Below are positions 46,170 to 54,870 of a stretch of 64,000 nucleotides of DNA, in pieces. Both the position numbers and the translations under genes were made by a program. Source of the DNA: Saccharibacillus sp. JS10. Its GTDB lineage: Bacteria; Bacillota; Bacilli; Paenibacillales; Paenibacillaceae. The stretch covers positions 124,001-188,000 of the forward strand of contig NZ_JANFNS010000005.1 in NCBI RefSeq assembly GCF_024436065.1. The letters are read 5' to 3'. The notes under the pieces are model-generated. The model did not search any database and was not told the DNA's origin. It was given only the letters and a program-made list of their open reading frames with translations. Position 1 is the stretch's first letter, and every line of letters begins with the position of its first letter.

Positions 46170-46397
46170 TTGATTTCATCCTTTCGCGTATCTTGATTTC
46201 CGACGTCGAATGATCGGTAAAGATCTTATCCGGCGTAACGTTTTCCATTATACGGGAAAGGAATCCATGACCCAATGCGCGTCAGACCGGCTTAGCTAGA
46301 ATCATCTGTACTGAGTCCGTAATGAGCCAACTCAGCAGACACATTCATAAAAGTACAGCTATATGCTCCCAAATACGGATTGATTCATTCTGAATAA
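46170..46397. other. Intergenic stretch without a recognised gene
   Basis: About 228 bases between two leftward genes. It should hold the promoter of the small 85-residue protein gene. Only a short inverted repeat ATTCA-TTC-TGAAT near 46384-46396 was noticed. No reading frame with a ribosome site is present. Confidence 0.4.
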
Positions 46398-46940
46398 CTA
46401 TCTCAGTTCTTGCATCAGTTGCATGATTTTCCGCGTTGTATTTACATTTCGAACGGTCATCTGTTTATATAACTTCGATCCAACGAGCTTATCCATTCCG
46501 CTGCTTGCCGCATCTTCCCGGCTGACTGAATACAAGATCGCACGCGGCGCCGTCAGCAACGTTCCGATTCCCGGTTTTAACGGAAGAAGTGCCGGTACAC
46601 TGGGTTCATCGACCTCGTCCCATAAGAAAAACACATCGCTTTTCATCCCGTTATCGTTACTCCAATGTTCAGGTAACACTTCGAATACCGCTTGCATCTC
46701 GTCCAAGCTTCGGATCAATACACGGATCTGCAACCCAAAATGTTTAGCAATCGCGGCTTCTAATCTAGGAGCAAGTTCGGCTTGTGGCAAGGTATCTTCG
46801 TTAAATACAATGTTGCCCGAGTTTATATAGGTTTTAACTTGCTTCATTCCGGCTTCTTCGAACGCTACCTTTAGCTCTTTCATATCGATCTTATTATTCC
46901 CGCCTACATTGATGCCTCGCAAAAGTGCGGTATAGATCAT
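46398..46940 (-). CDS. DUF1697 family protein
   Basis: A 180-residue protein with the DUF1697 N-terminal pattern IYTALLRGINVGGNNKIDMKEL followed by YINSGNIVFNE and a C-terminal TVRNVNTTRKIMQLM. Family members are small cytosolic proteins of unknown function, frequent in Firmicutes and Bacteroidetes. The ATG follows AAAGGAGC. Single gene upstream of no obvious partner. Confidence 0.85.
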   Translation of the reverse strand: MIYTALLRGINVGGNNKIDMKELKVAFEEAGMKQVKTYINSGNIVFNEDTLPQAELAPRLEAAIAKHFGLQIRVLIRSLDEMQAVFEVLPEHWSNDNGMKSDVFFLWDEVDEPSVPALLPLKPGIGTLLTAPRAILYSVSREDAASSGMDKLVGSKLYKQMTVRNVNTTRKIMQLMQELR

Positions 46941-47032
46941 AAATAGTGCTCCTTTTCGTCTGGTATAAGATCGATGATCTGGCGTTGTATCTTTTCGCTG
47001 ATCGATGGTTATACTCCTGCTTGAACAACAAA

Positions 47033-47066
47033 AACCCGAACTCGCTTTTCGCGAATCCGGGTTGAT
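47033..47066 (-). terminator. Terminator of the ribose operon
   Basis: AACCCG-AACT-CGC and GCG-AATC-CGGGTT form an interrupted stem around a TTTTC loop; the A run on the left gives the minus-strand U tract. It lies 46 bases past the rbsB stop. Confidence 0.65.
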
Positions 47067-47111
47067 TTAGGTTAAATGATGGCGTTTAGCCGTTAAGTTG
47101 ATGCGTTGAAC

Positions 47112-48044
47112 TTACGAACCTTGATCGTCTTTCGTAACCAGCTTAAGCGGTGCGGGAATCGAAGCTTCAACCGCTTTGCCTTGCAGCACATCGCGCGCAG
47201 CGTTTACCGCCAATTGCCCGATTAATTCCGGTTGTTGCGCGACGGTCGCGTTCATTTTGCCGTTTTTGATCGAAGTCAGCGCATCGTCGTTACCGTCGAA
47301 GCCGACGACCGGAATATCTTTGCCTGAACTTTCGATGGCTTCGATTGCTCCGAGCGCCATTTCGTCATTATGCGCGAATACCGCTTGTACGTCCGGGTTA
47401 CCTTGAAGCAAGTTTTCCATGACGGTTAAGCCTTTGGTCCGATCGAAATCCGCGGCTTGGCTTGCGATCACGTCTAATTGCTTGTCCGCGATTTCGTGGA
47501 AACCTTTTCCGCGTTCGCGTGTAGCCGATGCACCCGGTACGCCTTGAAGTTCGATGACTTTCGCGCCTTCGCCCAGTTGCTTCACCAAATATTCGGCTGC
47601 CATTTCTCCGCCTTTGGCGTTATCCGATGCGACCAGAGCTTTGACATCGCCTTGGTCGGCGGAACGGTCGAGCGCGATAACCGGAATGTCTAATCCGTTT
47701 GCCGCTTGTACCGCCGAAGAGATCGCTGCAGAATCTGTCGGGTTCACCAAAAGCGCATTGACGCCTTGTTGCAGCAAATCGTCTACGTCGTTGCTTTGCT
47801 TCGCGGAATCGTTTTGAGCATCGACGACAATGACTTCGATCCCTTGTTTTTGCGCTTCTTTCACTACGCCGTCTTTGAGCGATACGAAGAACGGATTGTT
47901 TAACGTCGAGATCGATAAGCCGATCTTGATTTTACCCGACTCTGATGCGTTATTCGGTCTAGCCCAGCCCGGCGGCTGCATCGAGCATCCTGCTATCATC
48001 AACACCACTAGTAATGCGGCACCTAACGTCATTAACTTTTTCAT
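47112..48044 (-). CDS. rbsB: D-ribose ABC transporter substrate-binding lipoprotein RbsB
   Basis: A 310-residue periplasmic-binding-protein type I lipoprotein. The lipobox MIAGCS puts the acylated Cys near residue 20. Typical RbsB segments are KIGLSISTLNNPFFVSLKDGV, VVDAQNDSAKQSNDVDDL, NPTDSAAISSAVQAAN, PVIALDRSAD and FAHNDEMALGAIEA followed by VVGFDGNDDAL. AAGGTGACGAG precedes the ATG. It is last in the operon rbsR-rbsK-rbsD-rbsA-rbsC-rbsB, as is usual in Bacillus. Confidence 0.95.
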   Translation of the reverse strand: MKKLMTLGAALLVVLMIAGCSMQPPGWARPNNASESGKIKIGLSISTLNNPFFVSLKDGVVKEAQKQGIEVIVVDAQNDSAKQSNDVDDLLQQGVNALLVNPTDSAAISSAVQAANGLDIPVIALDRSADQGDVKALVASDNAKGGEMAAEYLVKQLGEGAKVIELQGVPGASATRERGKGFHEIADKQLDVIASQAADFDRTKGLTVMENLLQGNPDVQAVFAHNDEMALGAIEAIESSGKDIPVVGFDGNDDALTSIKNGKMNATVAQQPELIGQLAVNAARDVLQGKAVEASIPAPLKLVTKDDQGS

Positions 48045-48065
48045 CTCGTCACCTTCTTTCTGATA

Positions 48066-49037
48066 TTAAGCCGAACGCTTGCGGTCGATCAGTACGGCAA
48101 TCACAATCACGACACCTTTAACGACCATCTGATAAAACGAAGATACGCCGAGTAAGTTCAAGCCATTGTTGAGCGTTGCGATAATAAGCGCGCCAATCAG
48201 CGTACCGACGATCCAACCGCGTCCGCCTGTCAAGCTGGTTCCGCCCAGTACGACTGCGGCAATCGCATCCAGTTCGTAAGACTGACCCGCTGTAGGTTGT
48301 GCCGAGTTCAGACGCGACGTTAAGATCGCTCCTGCGAGTGCAGCGAGCAGACCTGCAAGGCTGTAAATCATAATTTTGACACGGTGCACTTTGATACCCG
48401 ATACGATCGAAGCTTTTTCGTTACCGCCGATTGCGTACGTTTTACGTCCGAACGATGTTTTATGCAAAATGACCCATAAGATTGCGAATACGATCAAGGT
48501 TGTGACAGCCGGAACCGGAATCCCGAAGAAATAACCGCGACCGAACAATTGGAACGAAAGATCGTCGCCAAGTCCCGTGATCGGATTACCATTCGTATAG
48601 ACCAGGGTTAAGCCGCGGAATACCGTCATCGTCGCAAGCGTTGCGATAAACGGAGCCATTTTACCTTTTGTGATCATCAAGCCGTTAATCATACCCATCA
48701 CCGCACCGGCTACACAGCCGACTAAAATTGCCAAGATCGGATCAAGCCCGGCAATCATCAGATTAGCGACAAACGCGCTGGATAATGCCAAAATCGAACC
48801 GACCGACAAGTCGATTCCGCCTGTCAAAATAACAAACGTCATTCCGAATGCGATCAGAGCATTAATGGCTACCTGGCGAGACAAGTTGAGTAGGTTAAGC
48901 GGTTCCAAAAAAGCTGGATTTAAGATCGACACGATCACCACAAGAATAATAAAACCAAGTAACGGCCCAAGCTTTTGCGTGACCTCTGATAATTTGAATT
49001 TTTTGCCCGTATCGACGGTAGTTGCTTCTTTTTGCAT
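48066..49037 (-). CDS. rbsC: Ribose ABC transporter permease RbsC
   Basis: A 323-residue BPD_transp_2 permease with eight to ten hydrophobic helices. The signatures ILTGGIDLSVGSILALSS and AAVVLGGTSLTGGRGWIVGTLIGALII are diagnostic of RbsC-type subunits. It starts one base after the rbsA stop, so translation is coupled. It forms the channel for ribose entry with RbsA and RbsB. Confidence 0.95.
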   Translation of the reverse strand: MQKEATTVDTGKKFKLSEVTQKLGPLLGFIILVVIVSILNPAFLEPLNLLNLSRQVAINALIAFGMTFVILTGGIDLSVGSILALSSAFVANLMIAGLDPILAILVGCVAGAVMGMINGLMITKGKMAPFIATLATMTVFRGLTLVYTNGNPITGLGDDLSFQLFGRGYFFGIPVPAVTTLIVFAILWVILHKTSFGRKTYAIGGNEKASIVSGIKVHRVKIMIYSLAGLLAALAGAILTSRLNSAQPTAGQSYELDAIAAVVLGGTSLTGGRGWIVGTLIGALIIATLNNGLNLLGVSSFYQMVVKGVVIVIAVLIDRKRSA

Positions 49038-49038
49038 C

Positions 49039-50520
49039 TTATTGTCCTCCTGTCGCTAAAGTCATAATTTGTTCTTGCGTCGCTTCATGGCTCGAAAGTT
49101 CGCCGCCGATTTTGCCTTCGTGTACGACGATGATTCGGTCGCTCATCCCGAGTACTTCCGGCAATTCCGAAGACACCATGATAATCGCCACGCCTCGGTC
49201 GGTCAGTTCATTCATCAACTGATAAATTTCGCGTTTGGCACCGACATCGACGCCGCGCGTAGGCTCGTCGAGAATGAGTAGGCTAGGTCCGATTCCGATC
49301 CATTTCGCGATGACGACTTTTTGCTGGTTGCCCCCGGACAAACTGCGAGCAGGCGTCTCGGCGGACTGCGTTTTGACTTGCAACCGCTTGACGAGCGAAT
49401 CTACAAACTCACGCTCTTTGCGCGAAGAAATAAATCCTTTGGATGTAAAACTGAATAAATTCGGCAGCGCCATATTTTCCCGAATCGAAAAGTCGAGCAC
49501 CAGACCTTCGTCTTTGCGGTCTTCCGTAATAAAGCCGATGCCATGCCGCACTGCATCTTCCGGGCGACGGATCTGAATCTTTTTGCCACGCAGCTTAATT
49601 TCACCGCTATCCAATTTATCCAGCCCGAAGATCGCCCGCATAATCTCAGTTCGTCCGGCACCCATCAGCCCCGAGAACCCGACAATCTCTCCGGCACGTA
49701 CTTGAAAGCTCACATTTTCGAAAAGCCCGCGTCGGCTAATCTTATTCACTTCGAGTATGAGTTCGCTTGGCTTCGGATTACGTTTTGGGTAACGTTCCGT
49801 GAGTTCGCGTCCCACCATCTTACGCAAGACTTCATCGAAGTTCGTCGCCGGGATCTCTGTTGTATCTACGGTGATTCCGTCACGCATGACCGTGATCCGA
49901 TCGCAGATCGCAAAAATCTCTTCCATCCGGTGCGAGATGTACACGATCGATACGCCTTCGGCTTTGAGCGACTTAATGACTTCGAACAACTTCACGATTT
50001 CTCGCTCGGTTAAAGCCGCAGTCGGTTCGTCCATCACGATGACTTTGGCATTCGTCATCAATGCTTTGGCGATTTCGATCATCTGTTGTTGCCCGACCGA
50101 ACAAGTTCCTGCGTCTTTGCTCAGCGGTAAATCTACCGATAACCGCTGCAACTGTTCGCGAGCGAGCGCTTTCATTTTGCGTGTGTCCAGCAGCCCGTAA
50201 GGCAGGTTCAGTTCACGTCCGATAAATAGATTTTCGAGCACGGTCATTTCCGGCCAGATATTCAATTCTTGATGGATAAAAGCCAGCCCGCGATTTTCCG
50301 CTTCGCCGGGATTATCGAAATACGTTTCTTTGCCGTCTACGATAATCGTACCTTCATCGAGTTTATGTAAGCCGACGAGGATATTCATCAACGTCGACTT
50401 ACCCGCTCCGTTTTCGCCCATTAGAGCGTGAACTTCGCCTTCTTTTAATTCGAAATCGACACCCTTCAGCACTTGGTTCGTGCCGAATGATTTATGAATG
50501 CCTTTCATTTCGATATTCAT
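49039..50520 (-). CDS. rbsA: Ribose ABC transporter ATP-binding protein RbsA
   Basis: A 493-residue protein of two fused ABC ATPase domains. N-terminal half: Walker [10 protein letters not shown], signature [15 protein letters not shown] and Walker [14 protein letters not shown]-terminal half: degenerate Walker A region [11 protein letters not shown], signature [14 protein letters not shown] and [17 protein letters not shown] chose the ATG at 50518-50520, behind GGAGG. It powers ribose import. Only 11 bases separate it from rbsD. Confidence 0.95.
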   Translation of the reverse strand: MNIEMKGIHKSFGTNQVLKGVDFELKEGEVHALMGENGAGKSTLMNILVGLHKLDEGTIIVDGKETYFDNPGEAENRGLAFIHQELNIWPEMTVLENLFIGRELNLPYGLLDTRKMKALAREQLQRLSVDLPLSKDAGTCSVGQQQMIEIAKALMTNAKVIVMDEPTAALTEREIVKLFEVIKSLKAEGVSIVYISHRMEEIFAICDRITVMRDGITVDTTEIPATNFDEVLRKMVGRELTERYPKRNPKPSELILEVNKISRRGLFENVSFQVRAGEIVGFSGLMGAGRTEIMRAIFGLDKLDSGEIKLRGKKIQIRRPEDAVRHGIGFITEDRKDEGLVLDFSIRENMALPNLFSFTSKGFISSRKEREFVDSLVKRLQVKTQSAETPARSLSGGNQQKVVIAKWIGIGPSLLILDEPTRGVDVGAKREIYQLMNELTDRGVAIIMVSSELPEVLGMSDRIIVVHEGKIGGELSSHEATQEQIMTLATGGQ

Positions 50521-50531
50521 ATCCGTTCCTC

Positions 50532-50939
50532 CTATTCTTCGTTGCCGAAGTACACGCCTGAGTACAAAATACAATTGGCGTAAGGCTTCGCTTCACCTGT
50601 TCGGATAATCACTTTGGCGCCTGCGGTCAAAGCTTTGAATTGTTCGTGACTGTAAGTCTCCAAAGTCTGCGAGGCAAAAGTTTGCTGGATAAATCCGTAA
50701 GCGGGTTGATTTTGCGCCTTGATTTCTTCTGCGATTACGACTTTCTCAATCTCCATATCATTAGCAACGATCTCCACCACTTGCTCAAAACTCGGAACGC
50801 CGTACGTCAGTGCCAGATCGATCTTGGGAACCCCGTCCGGAATCGGAAGCCCTACATCTGCAATCACGATATAATCGGTATGCCCAAGATCGGCTAATAC
50901 TTTAGCGATATGACTGTTCAAGATGCCGTGTTTTTTCAT
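50532..50939 (-). CDS. rbsD: D-ribose pyranase RbsD
   Basis: A 135-residue mutarotase that converts beta-pyranose to beta-furanose ribose before phosphorylation. Conserved segments are [22 protein letters not shown] (with the active-site His), [11 protein letters not shown], and a C-terminal [11 protein letters not shown]. Its start overlaps the rbsK stop by one base (TAATG). Confidence 0.95.
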   Translation of the reverse strand: MKKHGILNSHIAKVLADLGHTDYIVIADVGLPIPDGVPKIDLALTYGVPSFEQVVEIVANDMEIEKVVIAEEIKAQNQPAYGFIQQTFASQTLETYSHEQFKALTAGAKVIIRTGEAKPYANCILYSGVYFGNEE

Positions 50940-51838
50940 TACAACGCTTCCTCCACTTCACTGCGAGTCGGCATACCGCCTTGCGCGCCAAAACGCATAA
51001 CCGATAATGACGCTGCGCGGTTCGCGAATTTCAGGCTATCCCCAATCTGATTTCCTTCTGCCAAAGCTACGGCGAACGCCGCGTTGAAGGTATCGCCTGC
51101 GCCTGTCGTATCGACGGCTTCTACGCGGTAAGACGACACAACCGCTTCTTGTTGCCCGTCGAAATACCGGACACCTTGACTGCCTTCGGTGATAAACAAT
51201 TTTTCGGGATGCCTGCATAAAATATCGCTGATCGATTGCCCTTCGAACAAAAGACTAGCTTCATGTTCATTCGGCGTGATATACGCGCAATTCTCGATTA
51301 ATTCCGCTTCCACCGGACGTGCCGGTGCAGGGTTCAGTAGCAAAGGAACACCGGCTTGTTTGCAAATCCGGCTGACAAGCAGTACCGTCTCTGCGGGAAC
51401 TTCTTGTTGGATCAATACGATATCCGCTTGCTCAATGATTTCACGGCATTTTTCTACATACTCTGGCGTGACATGCCGATTGGCTGCTTCGACAACGATG
51501 ATACTGTTATCGCCTTCTGCCAAAATGATATGCGCGGTTCCGCTTTCGCAATGTGTAACCGGTTCCACATTATTCACACTTACACCATTTTGTTTGAGAT
51601 TTTCCAAAATCGTCTGACCCAGCGTATCGTCGCCTACGCGACCGATCATCGAAACCTTCGCGCCGAGTCTAGCTGCGGCTACCGCTTGGTTAGCTCCTTT
51701 ACCGCCGGGAACCGTTTTGAAGCTTTCTCCAAGAACGGTTTCTCCGGCACCCGGACGCCGAGACGAGGTGACGACCAAATCCATCGAACAACTTCCGACG
51801 ACCACGACGTTCGCTTGTTTTTTGCTTTGTGTATTCAT
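50939..51838 (-). CDS. rbsK: Ribokinase RbsK
   Basis: A 299-residue PfkB-family kinase that makes ribose 5-phosphate. N-terminal VVVGSCSMDLVVTSSRRPGAGETV and GGKGANQAVAAARLG form the sugar site; the second PfkB signature DTTGAGDTFNAAFA includes the catalytic Asp. The ATG at 51836-51838 follows AAAGGTGG; a GTG at 51850 sits inside that ribosome site. It is second in the operon after rbsR. Confidence 0.94.
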   Translation of the reverse strand: MNTQSKKQANVVVVGSCSMDLVVTSSRRPGAGETVLGESFKTVPGGKGANQAVAAARLGAKVSMIGRVGDDTLGQTILENLKQNGVSVNNVEPVTHCESGTAHIILAEGDNSIIVVEAANRHVTPEYVEKCREIIEQADIVLIQQEVPAETVLLVSRICKQAGVPLLLNPAPARPVEAELIENCAYITPNEHEASLLFEGQSISDILCRHPEKLFITEGSQGVRYFDGQQEAVVSSYRVEAVDTTGAGDTFNAAFAVALAEGNQIGDSLKFANRAASLSVMRFGAQGGMPTRSEVEEAL

Positions 51839-51883
51839 CTGGTTGCCCACCTTTTCTATAGATTAGAAGATTGTAACTTTCTA

Positions 51884-52876
51884 TTAGATTGATTCTTCTG
51901 CCTTGATCCGTGTTGTGCCCCGCTGTATAAATTGTACCGGCATTTGGATACTTTTGAGTTCCACATCGTCATTTTCGATCAATTGGATCATTAGCTCTGC
52001 CGCTTGCTTCCCCATATCGTAAGCAGGCTGACGAATCGTAGAAAGACTTGGAGACACCAATTCGCTAAGCGGAATATCGTCGAATCCGATAATCTGTATA
52101 TCTTCCGGTACTTTTTTGCCTAAACGAAGAGCTTCGTGCAAAACAGCGATTGCCGCCATATCGTTACTTGCGATCACACCGTCTGTCTCGGGAAAAGAAA
52201 CAAATAACTCTTCGGCTCTACGCTGTGCTTCATCCAATGTGAACGAATCCGTCTGCACGACTTCATAGGTCACGCCTGTATCTTGCAGAACTTCGACTGC
52301 TCCTTGAAAGCGATCTTGCGCGGGACGCACATGCGCGGGACCTTGCAATACGGCAATCTGCCGACTTCCGCGTTCAATCATTTGCTGCGCCGCAATTCTG
52401 CCGCCTTCACGTCCGTCTGCGTATACCGCAGGTCGATCACTTGAGATCCGATCCAAAAAGACAACCGGAATCTTCAATCGACGATAAAAATCCATACCCG
52501 GAAAATTGGTGGACGCGATAATGCCGACCACGTTATTTTGTACAAAGGTCTGAATATAATCCTGTTCTTTTTGCTGACTTTCATCGCTATTGCCAAAAAT
52601 AAGTCGCAGCCCGCTTTGTTGCATCCGGTCTTCGACTCCTCTGGCGAGCTGCGGAAAGTAGGGATTTGTAATATCAGGTAGCAATAGTCCGATCAATCTT
52701 GATTTGCGCTTATATAAAGAACGAGCGACTTCATTCGGTGTGTAATTCAATTCTTTGATTGCTTTCTCTACCACGCGGCGCGTATCTTCGTGCACATATC
52801 CATTTTCATTCAAAACTCGGGATATCGTCGCGACCGATACGCCTGCGTATTTCGCAACATCTTTGATCGTAACCAT
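51884..52876 (-). CDS. rbsR: LacI-family repressor of the ribose operon, RbsR
   Basis: A 330-residue repressor with an N-terminal LacI helix-turn-helix (MVTIKDVAKYAGVSVATISRVLNE) and hinge, then a periplasmic-binding-protein-like sugar domain (IGLLLPDITNPYFPQLARGVED..., FDDIPLSELVSPSLSTIRQP). Position as first gene of the ribose operon and the palindromic operator just upstream indicate autoregulation. AGGTGAAAAG precedes the ATG. Confidence 0.93.
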   Translation of the reverse strand: MVTIKDVAKYAGVSVATISRVLNENGYVHEDTRRVVEKAIKELNYTPNEVARSLYKRKSRLIGLLLPDITNPYFPQLARGVEDRMQQSGLRLIFGNSDESQQKEQDYIQTFVQNNVVGIIASTNFPGMDFYRRLKIPVVFLDRISSDRPAVYADGREGGRIAAQQMIERGSRQIAVLQGPAHVRPAQDRFQGAVEVLQDTGVTYEVVQTDSFTLDEAQRRAEELFVSFPETDGVIASNDMAAIAVLHEALRLGKKVPEDIQIIGFDDIPLSELVSPSLSTIRQPAYDMGKQAAELMIQLIENDDVELKSIQMPVQFIQRGTTRIKAEESI

Positions 52877-52893
52877 CTTTTCACCTCAAATAA

Positions 52894-52905
52894 GTAACCG
52901 GTTAC
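52894..52905. promoter_or_regulatory. RbsR operator
   Basis: GTAACCGGTTAC is a perfect 12-base palindrome with the central CG of LacI-family operators. It lies between the predicted transcription start and the rbsR start codon, where a bound repressor would block the operon. Confidence 0.6.
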
Positions 52906-52909
52906 ACAT

Positions 52910-52938
52910 AAACTAGCACAAATTTTAACCGCTTTCAA
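52910..52938 (-). promoter_or_regulatory. rbs operon promoter with overlapping TGAAAGCGGTT element
   Basis: Minus strand: TTGAAA (52933-52938), 17-base spacer, TAGTTT (52910-52915) preceded by TGC. The element TGAAAGCGGTTAAA (52924-52937) overlaps the -35 and resembles a CcpA site; the same core recurs in the ureide cluster. Confidence 0.5.
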
Positions 52939-52968
52939 GTTTTTTGATCCATAAAAATAATTCCCGGC

Positions 52969-53015
52969 AAAAAACCTTCTACACCGGGCTTTTAGGCACC
53001 AATGAAAAGGTTTTT
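52969..53015 (-). terminator. Possible terminator of the ureide operon
   Basis: AAAAACCTT (52970-52978) can pair with AAGGTTTTT (53007-53015) over a 28-base loop. Minus-strand U tract is present. The long loop makes this a weak call. Confidence 0.35.
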
Positions 53016-53024
53016 AGTCAATAA

Positions 53025-53984
53025 TTAGATCGCTTGTACCGGATTTCCAGCAAGGACTACTGTTGCTGAACCGCCGCTGAAGATCGCGTTGATATTTTCG
53101 AGCGATGTAATGACGGCTTTGCTGCCCGGACGGCTTTCAGCGAACGAGATCGCCGCTTGTACTTTTGGCAACATACTGCCCGGCGCAAATTGATCTTCTT
53201 TAATCCACCCCTGCAATTGCTGAATCGTTACATCTTCCAACTTTTGTTGATTCGGTTGATTGTAATTCACATAGACGTTATCTACGCCGGTTAGCAAAAA
53301 TAGATAATCCGCTTCTACCAGATTAGCGAGCTTTGCGGAAGCAAAGTCTTTATCGATTACAGCTTCGACGCCTTCATAGCCATGTTGTACTTTTTTGACC
53401 GGAATCCCGCCACCGCCTGCCGACACCGTGACGTAGCCGTTTTCGATCAGCGTTTTGATCATTGGATATTCGACGATCGTTTGCGGTTTTGGGGAAGGAA
53501 CGACTTTGCGGTACCCACGCCCGGAATCTTCGATATAGACTTCGCCGGTTTCCTCCGACATTTTCGCGGCTTCTTCTTGGGTGAAGAAAGGGCCGATCGG
53601 CTTCGTCGGGTTGCTGAACGCCGGATCATGCTCGTCCACGACCACTTGGGTTACGATCGATGCGACCTGCTGACTCAAACCTGCTTCGGCAATCGCTTCG
53701 TTCATCGTATTTTGCAGCCAATAGCCGATACTGCCTTGGGTCATCGCGACGCAAGCATCGAGTGGCAACGCCGGATTTTTCTCGGACTTTGCAATCGATT
53801 GTTGGAGCAGTAAATTACCGACCTGGGGGCCGTTGCCGTGGCTAATAATGAGTTGATGCCCTTGCTTGATCAATTCGACCAACTGTTTGCTCGTATGGCG
53901 CAATGCTTCGATCTGCCCTTGCGGCGAAGGGTCTTCGTTCAATATCGCGTTACCGCCGAGTGCGACTACGATTCGTTTTCCCAT
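53025..53984 (-). CDS. arcC: Carbamate kinase
   Basis: A 319-residue amino-acid-kinase-fold enzyme that transfers phosphate from carbamoyl phosphate to ADP. The N-terminus [27 protein letters not shown], the [16 protein letters not shown] loop, and [12 protein letters not shown] with [12 protein letters not shown] are the family signatures. GGAGG lies five bases before the ATG. It overlaps the end of the DUF2877 gene by 19 bases and is last in the ureide operon. There it would play the AllK role: ATP from the carbamoyl phosphate released by oxalurate phosphorolysis, rather than the arginine deiminase role. Confidence 0.94.
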   Translation of the reverse strand: MGKRIVVALGGNAILNEDPSPQGQIEALRHTSKQLVELIKQGHQLIISHGNGPQVGNLLLQQSIAKSEKNPALPLDACVAMTQGSIGYWLQNTMNEAIAEAGLSQQVASIVTQVVVDEHDPAFSNPTKPIGPFFTQEEAAKMSEETGEVYIEDSGRGYRKVVPSPKPQTIVEYPMIKTLIENGYVTVSAGGGGIPVKKVQHGYEGVEAVIDKDFASAKLANLVEADYLFLLTGVDNVYVNYNQPNQQKLEDVTIQQLQGWIKEDQFAPGSMLPKVQAAISFAESRPGSKAVITSLENINAIFSGGSATVVLAGNPVQAI

Positions 53985-54862
53985 AATTGCCTCCGTTTCG
54001 CTTGTCTTAAAAAAGTAAGCACACCGAGCAAACTATCGTTGCCCGATGTAGCCCCGTAAGCTTGGATGTGTTGGATTGCAGCTGTAATCTTGGATGAATC
54101 TCTATTTTGAATCGCGCTGCACAGATGTCTCCACGTTGGATGGATATATCCGTCGAAAAGTGTCTGATAATACGCAAGACTGACGTCTGTCGTCGAACGA
54201 ATCTGCAAAGCTTGCCGGGTGAAATCCGCTATAATCGGCTTGCTCTGCGTAATTTGTTCCAGCAAGATCATTCCTTGCAAAAAATCGTCGCCCGAAGGCG
54301 TTAAGCCGATTCCTGCACCGATTAACGACTGAACGGTATCGGCTGAAAATTCAGCGGAACCCTCTGATAACCGAGCATCAATCTGATCTAGCGGCGGTGC
54401 AGCAAAGCCAGAATTTTGCCGGACTTGCGCTTGTTCGAGTTTTTGCAAAATGTCGCTTGCATACCAATCCTCTAGCGGAATACGCGGAATCGACACATCC
54501 ACGTTTTGGATCGAAGTCAAAATCAAGATCATCGGTTGAGGTCGAACATATACCGTTAATACCAGATCAAATTGCTTACCCGCTGACGAACAATGCGGGC
54601 TGATTTTAATCAAAGTGCCGACCGATAACCCCTGCGCGATTAGGTCAAAGTTTTCGGTATCTATCGTAAATCCGATTGCAGATAGGTAAGCTTCCCCTTT
54701 GCCGACGAACCATAATCGCTTCCCGACTTTCAGGTTAAATCCATTCGAGAAGATCGAATGGACTTTTCCCTGAAGCCTACGCGTAGGATTTATCTGCCGA
54801 AAATAATTCCGCATATAACTGCTGATATAAGCATGTTCAGAGATCAAGCTTTCTTGAACCAT
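53966..54862 (-). CDS. allH: DUF2877 protein, probable oxamate carbamoyltransferase subunit (AllH/YlbF-like)
   Basis: A 298-residue cytosolic protein. [22 protein letters not shown] is the DUF2877 hallmark. In E. coli the equivalent YlbF is encoded with FdrA, YlbE and a carbamate kinase, and these are now assigned to oxamate (oxalurate) carbamoyltransferase. Here it lies eight bases after the FdrA-DUF1116 fusion gene and overlaps carbamate kinase, the same order. The assignment to allH rests on family and context. Confidence 0.8.
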   Translation of the reverse strand: MVQESLISEHAYISSYMRNYFRQINPTRRLQGKVHSIFSNGFNLKVGKRLWFVGKGEAYLSAIGFTIDTENFDLIAQGLSVGTLIKISPHCSSAGKQFDLVLTVYVRPQPMILILTSIQNVDVSIPRIPLEDWYASDILQKLEQAQVRQNSGFAAPPLDQIDARLSEGSAEFSADTVQSLIGAGIGLTPSGDDFLQGMILLEQITQSKPIIADFTRQALQIRSTTDVSLAYYQTLFDGYIHPTWRHLCSAIQNRDSSKITAAIQHIQAYGATSGNDSLLGVLTFLRQAKRRQLWENES

Positions 54863-54870
54863 GGGGATCC

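Noticed and set aside
53025-53984. Carbamate kinase as part of an arginine deiminase pathway.
   Set aside because: No arcA, arcB or arginine/ornithine antiporter is nearby; it overlaps the DUF2877 gene in a ureide-type operon.
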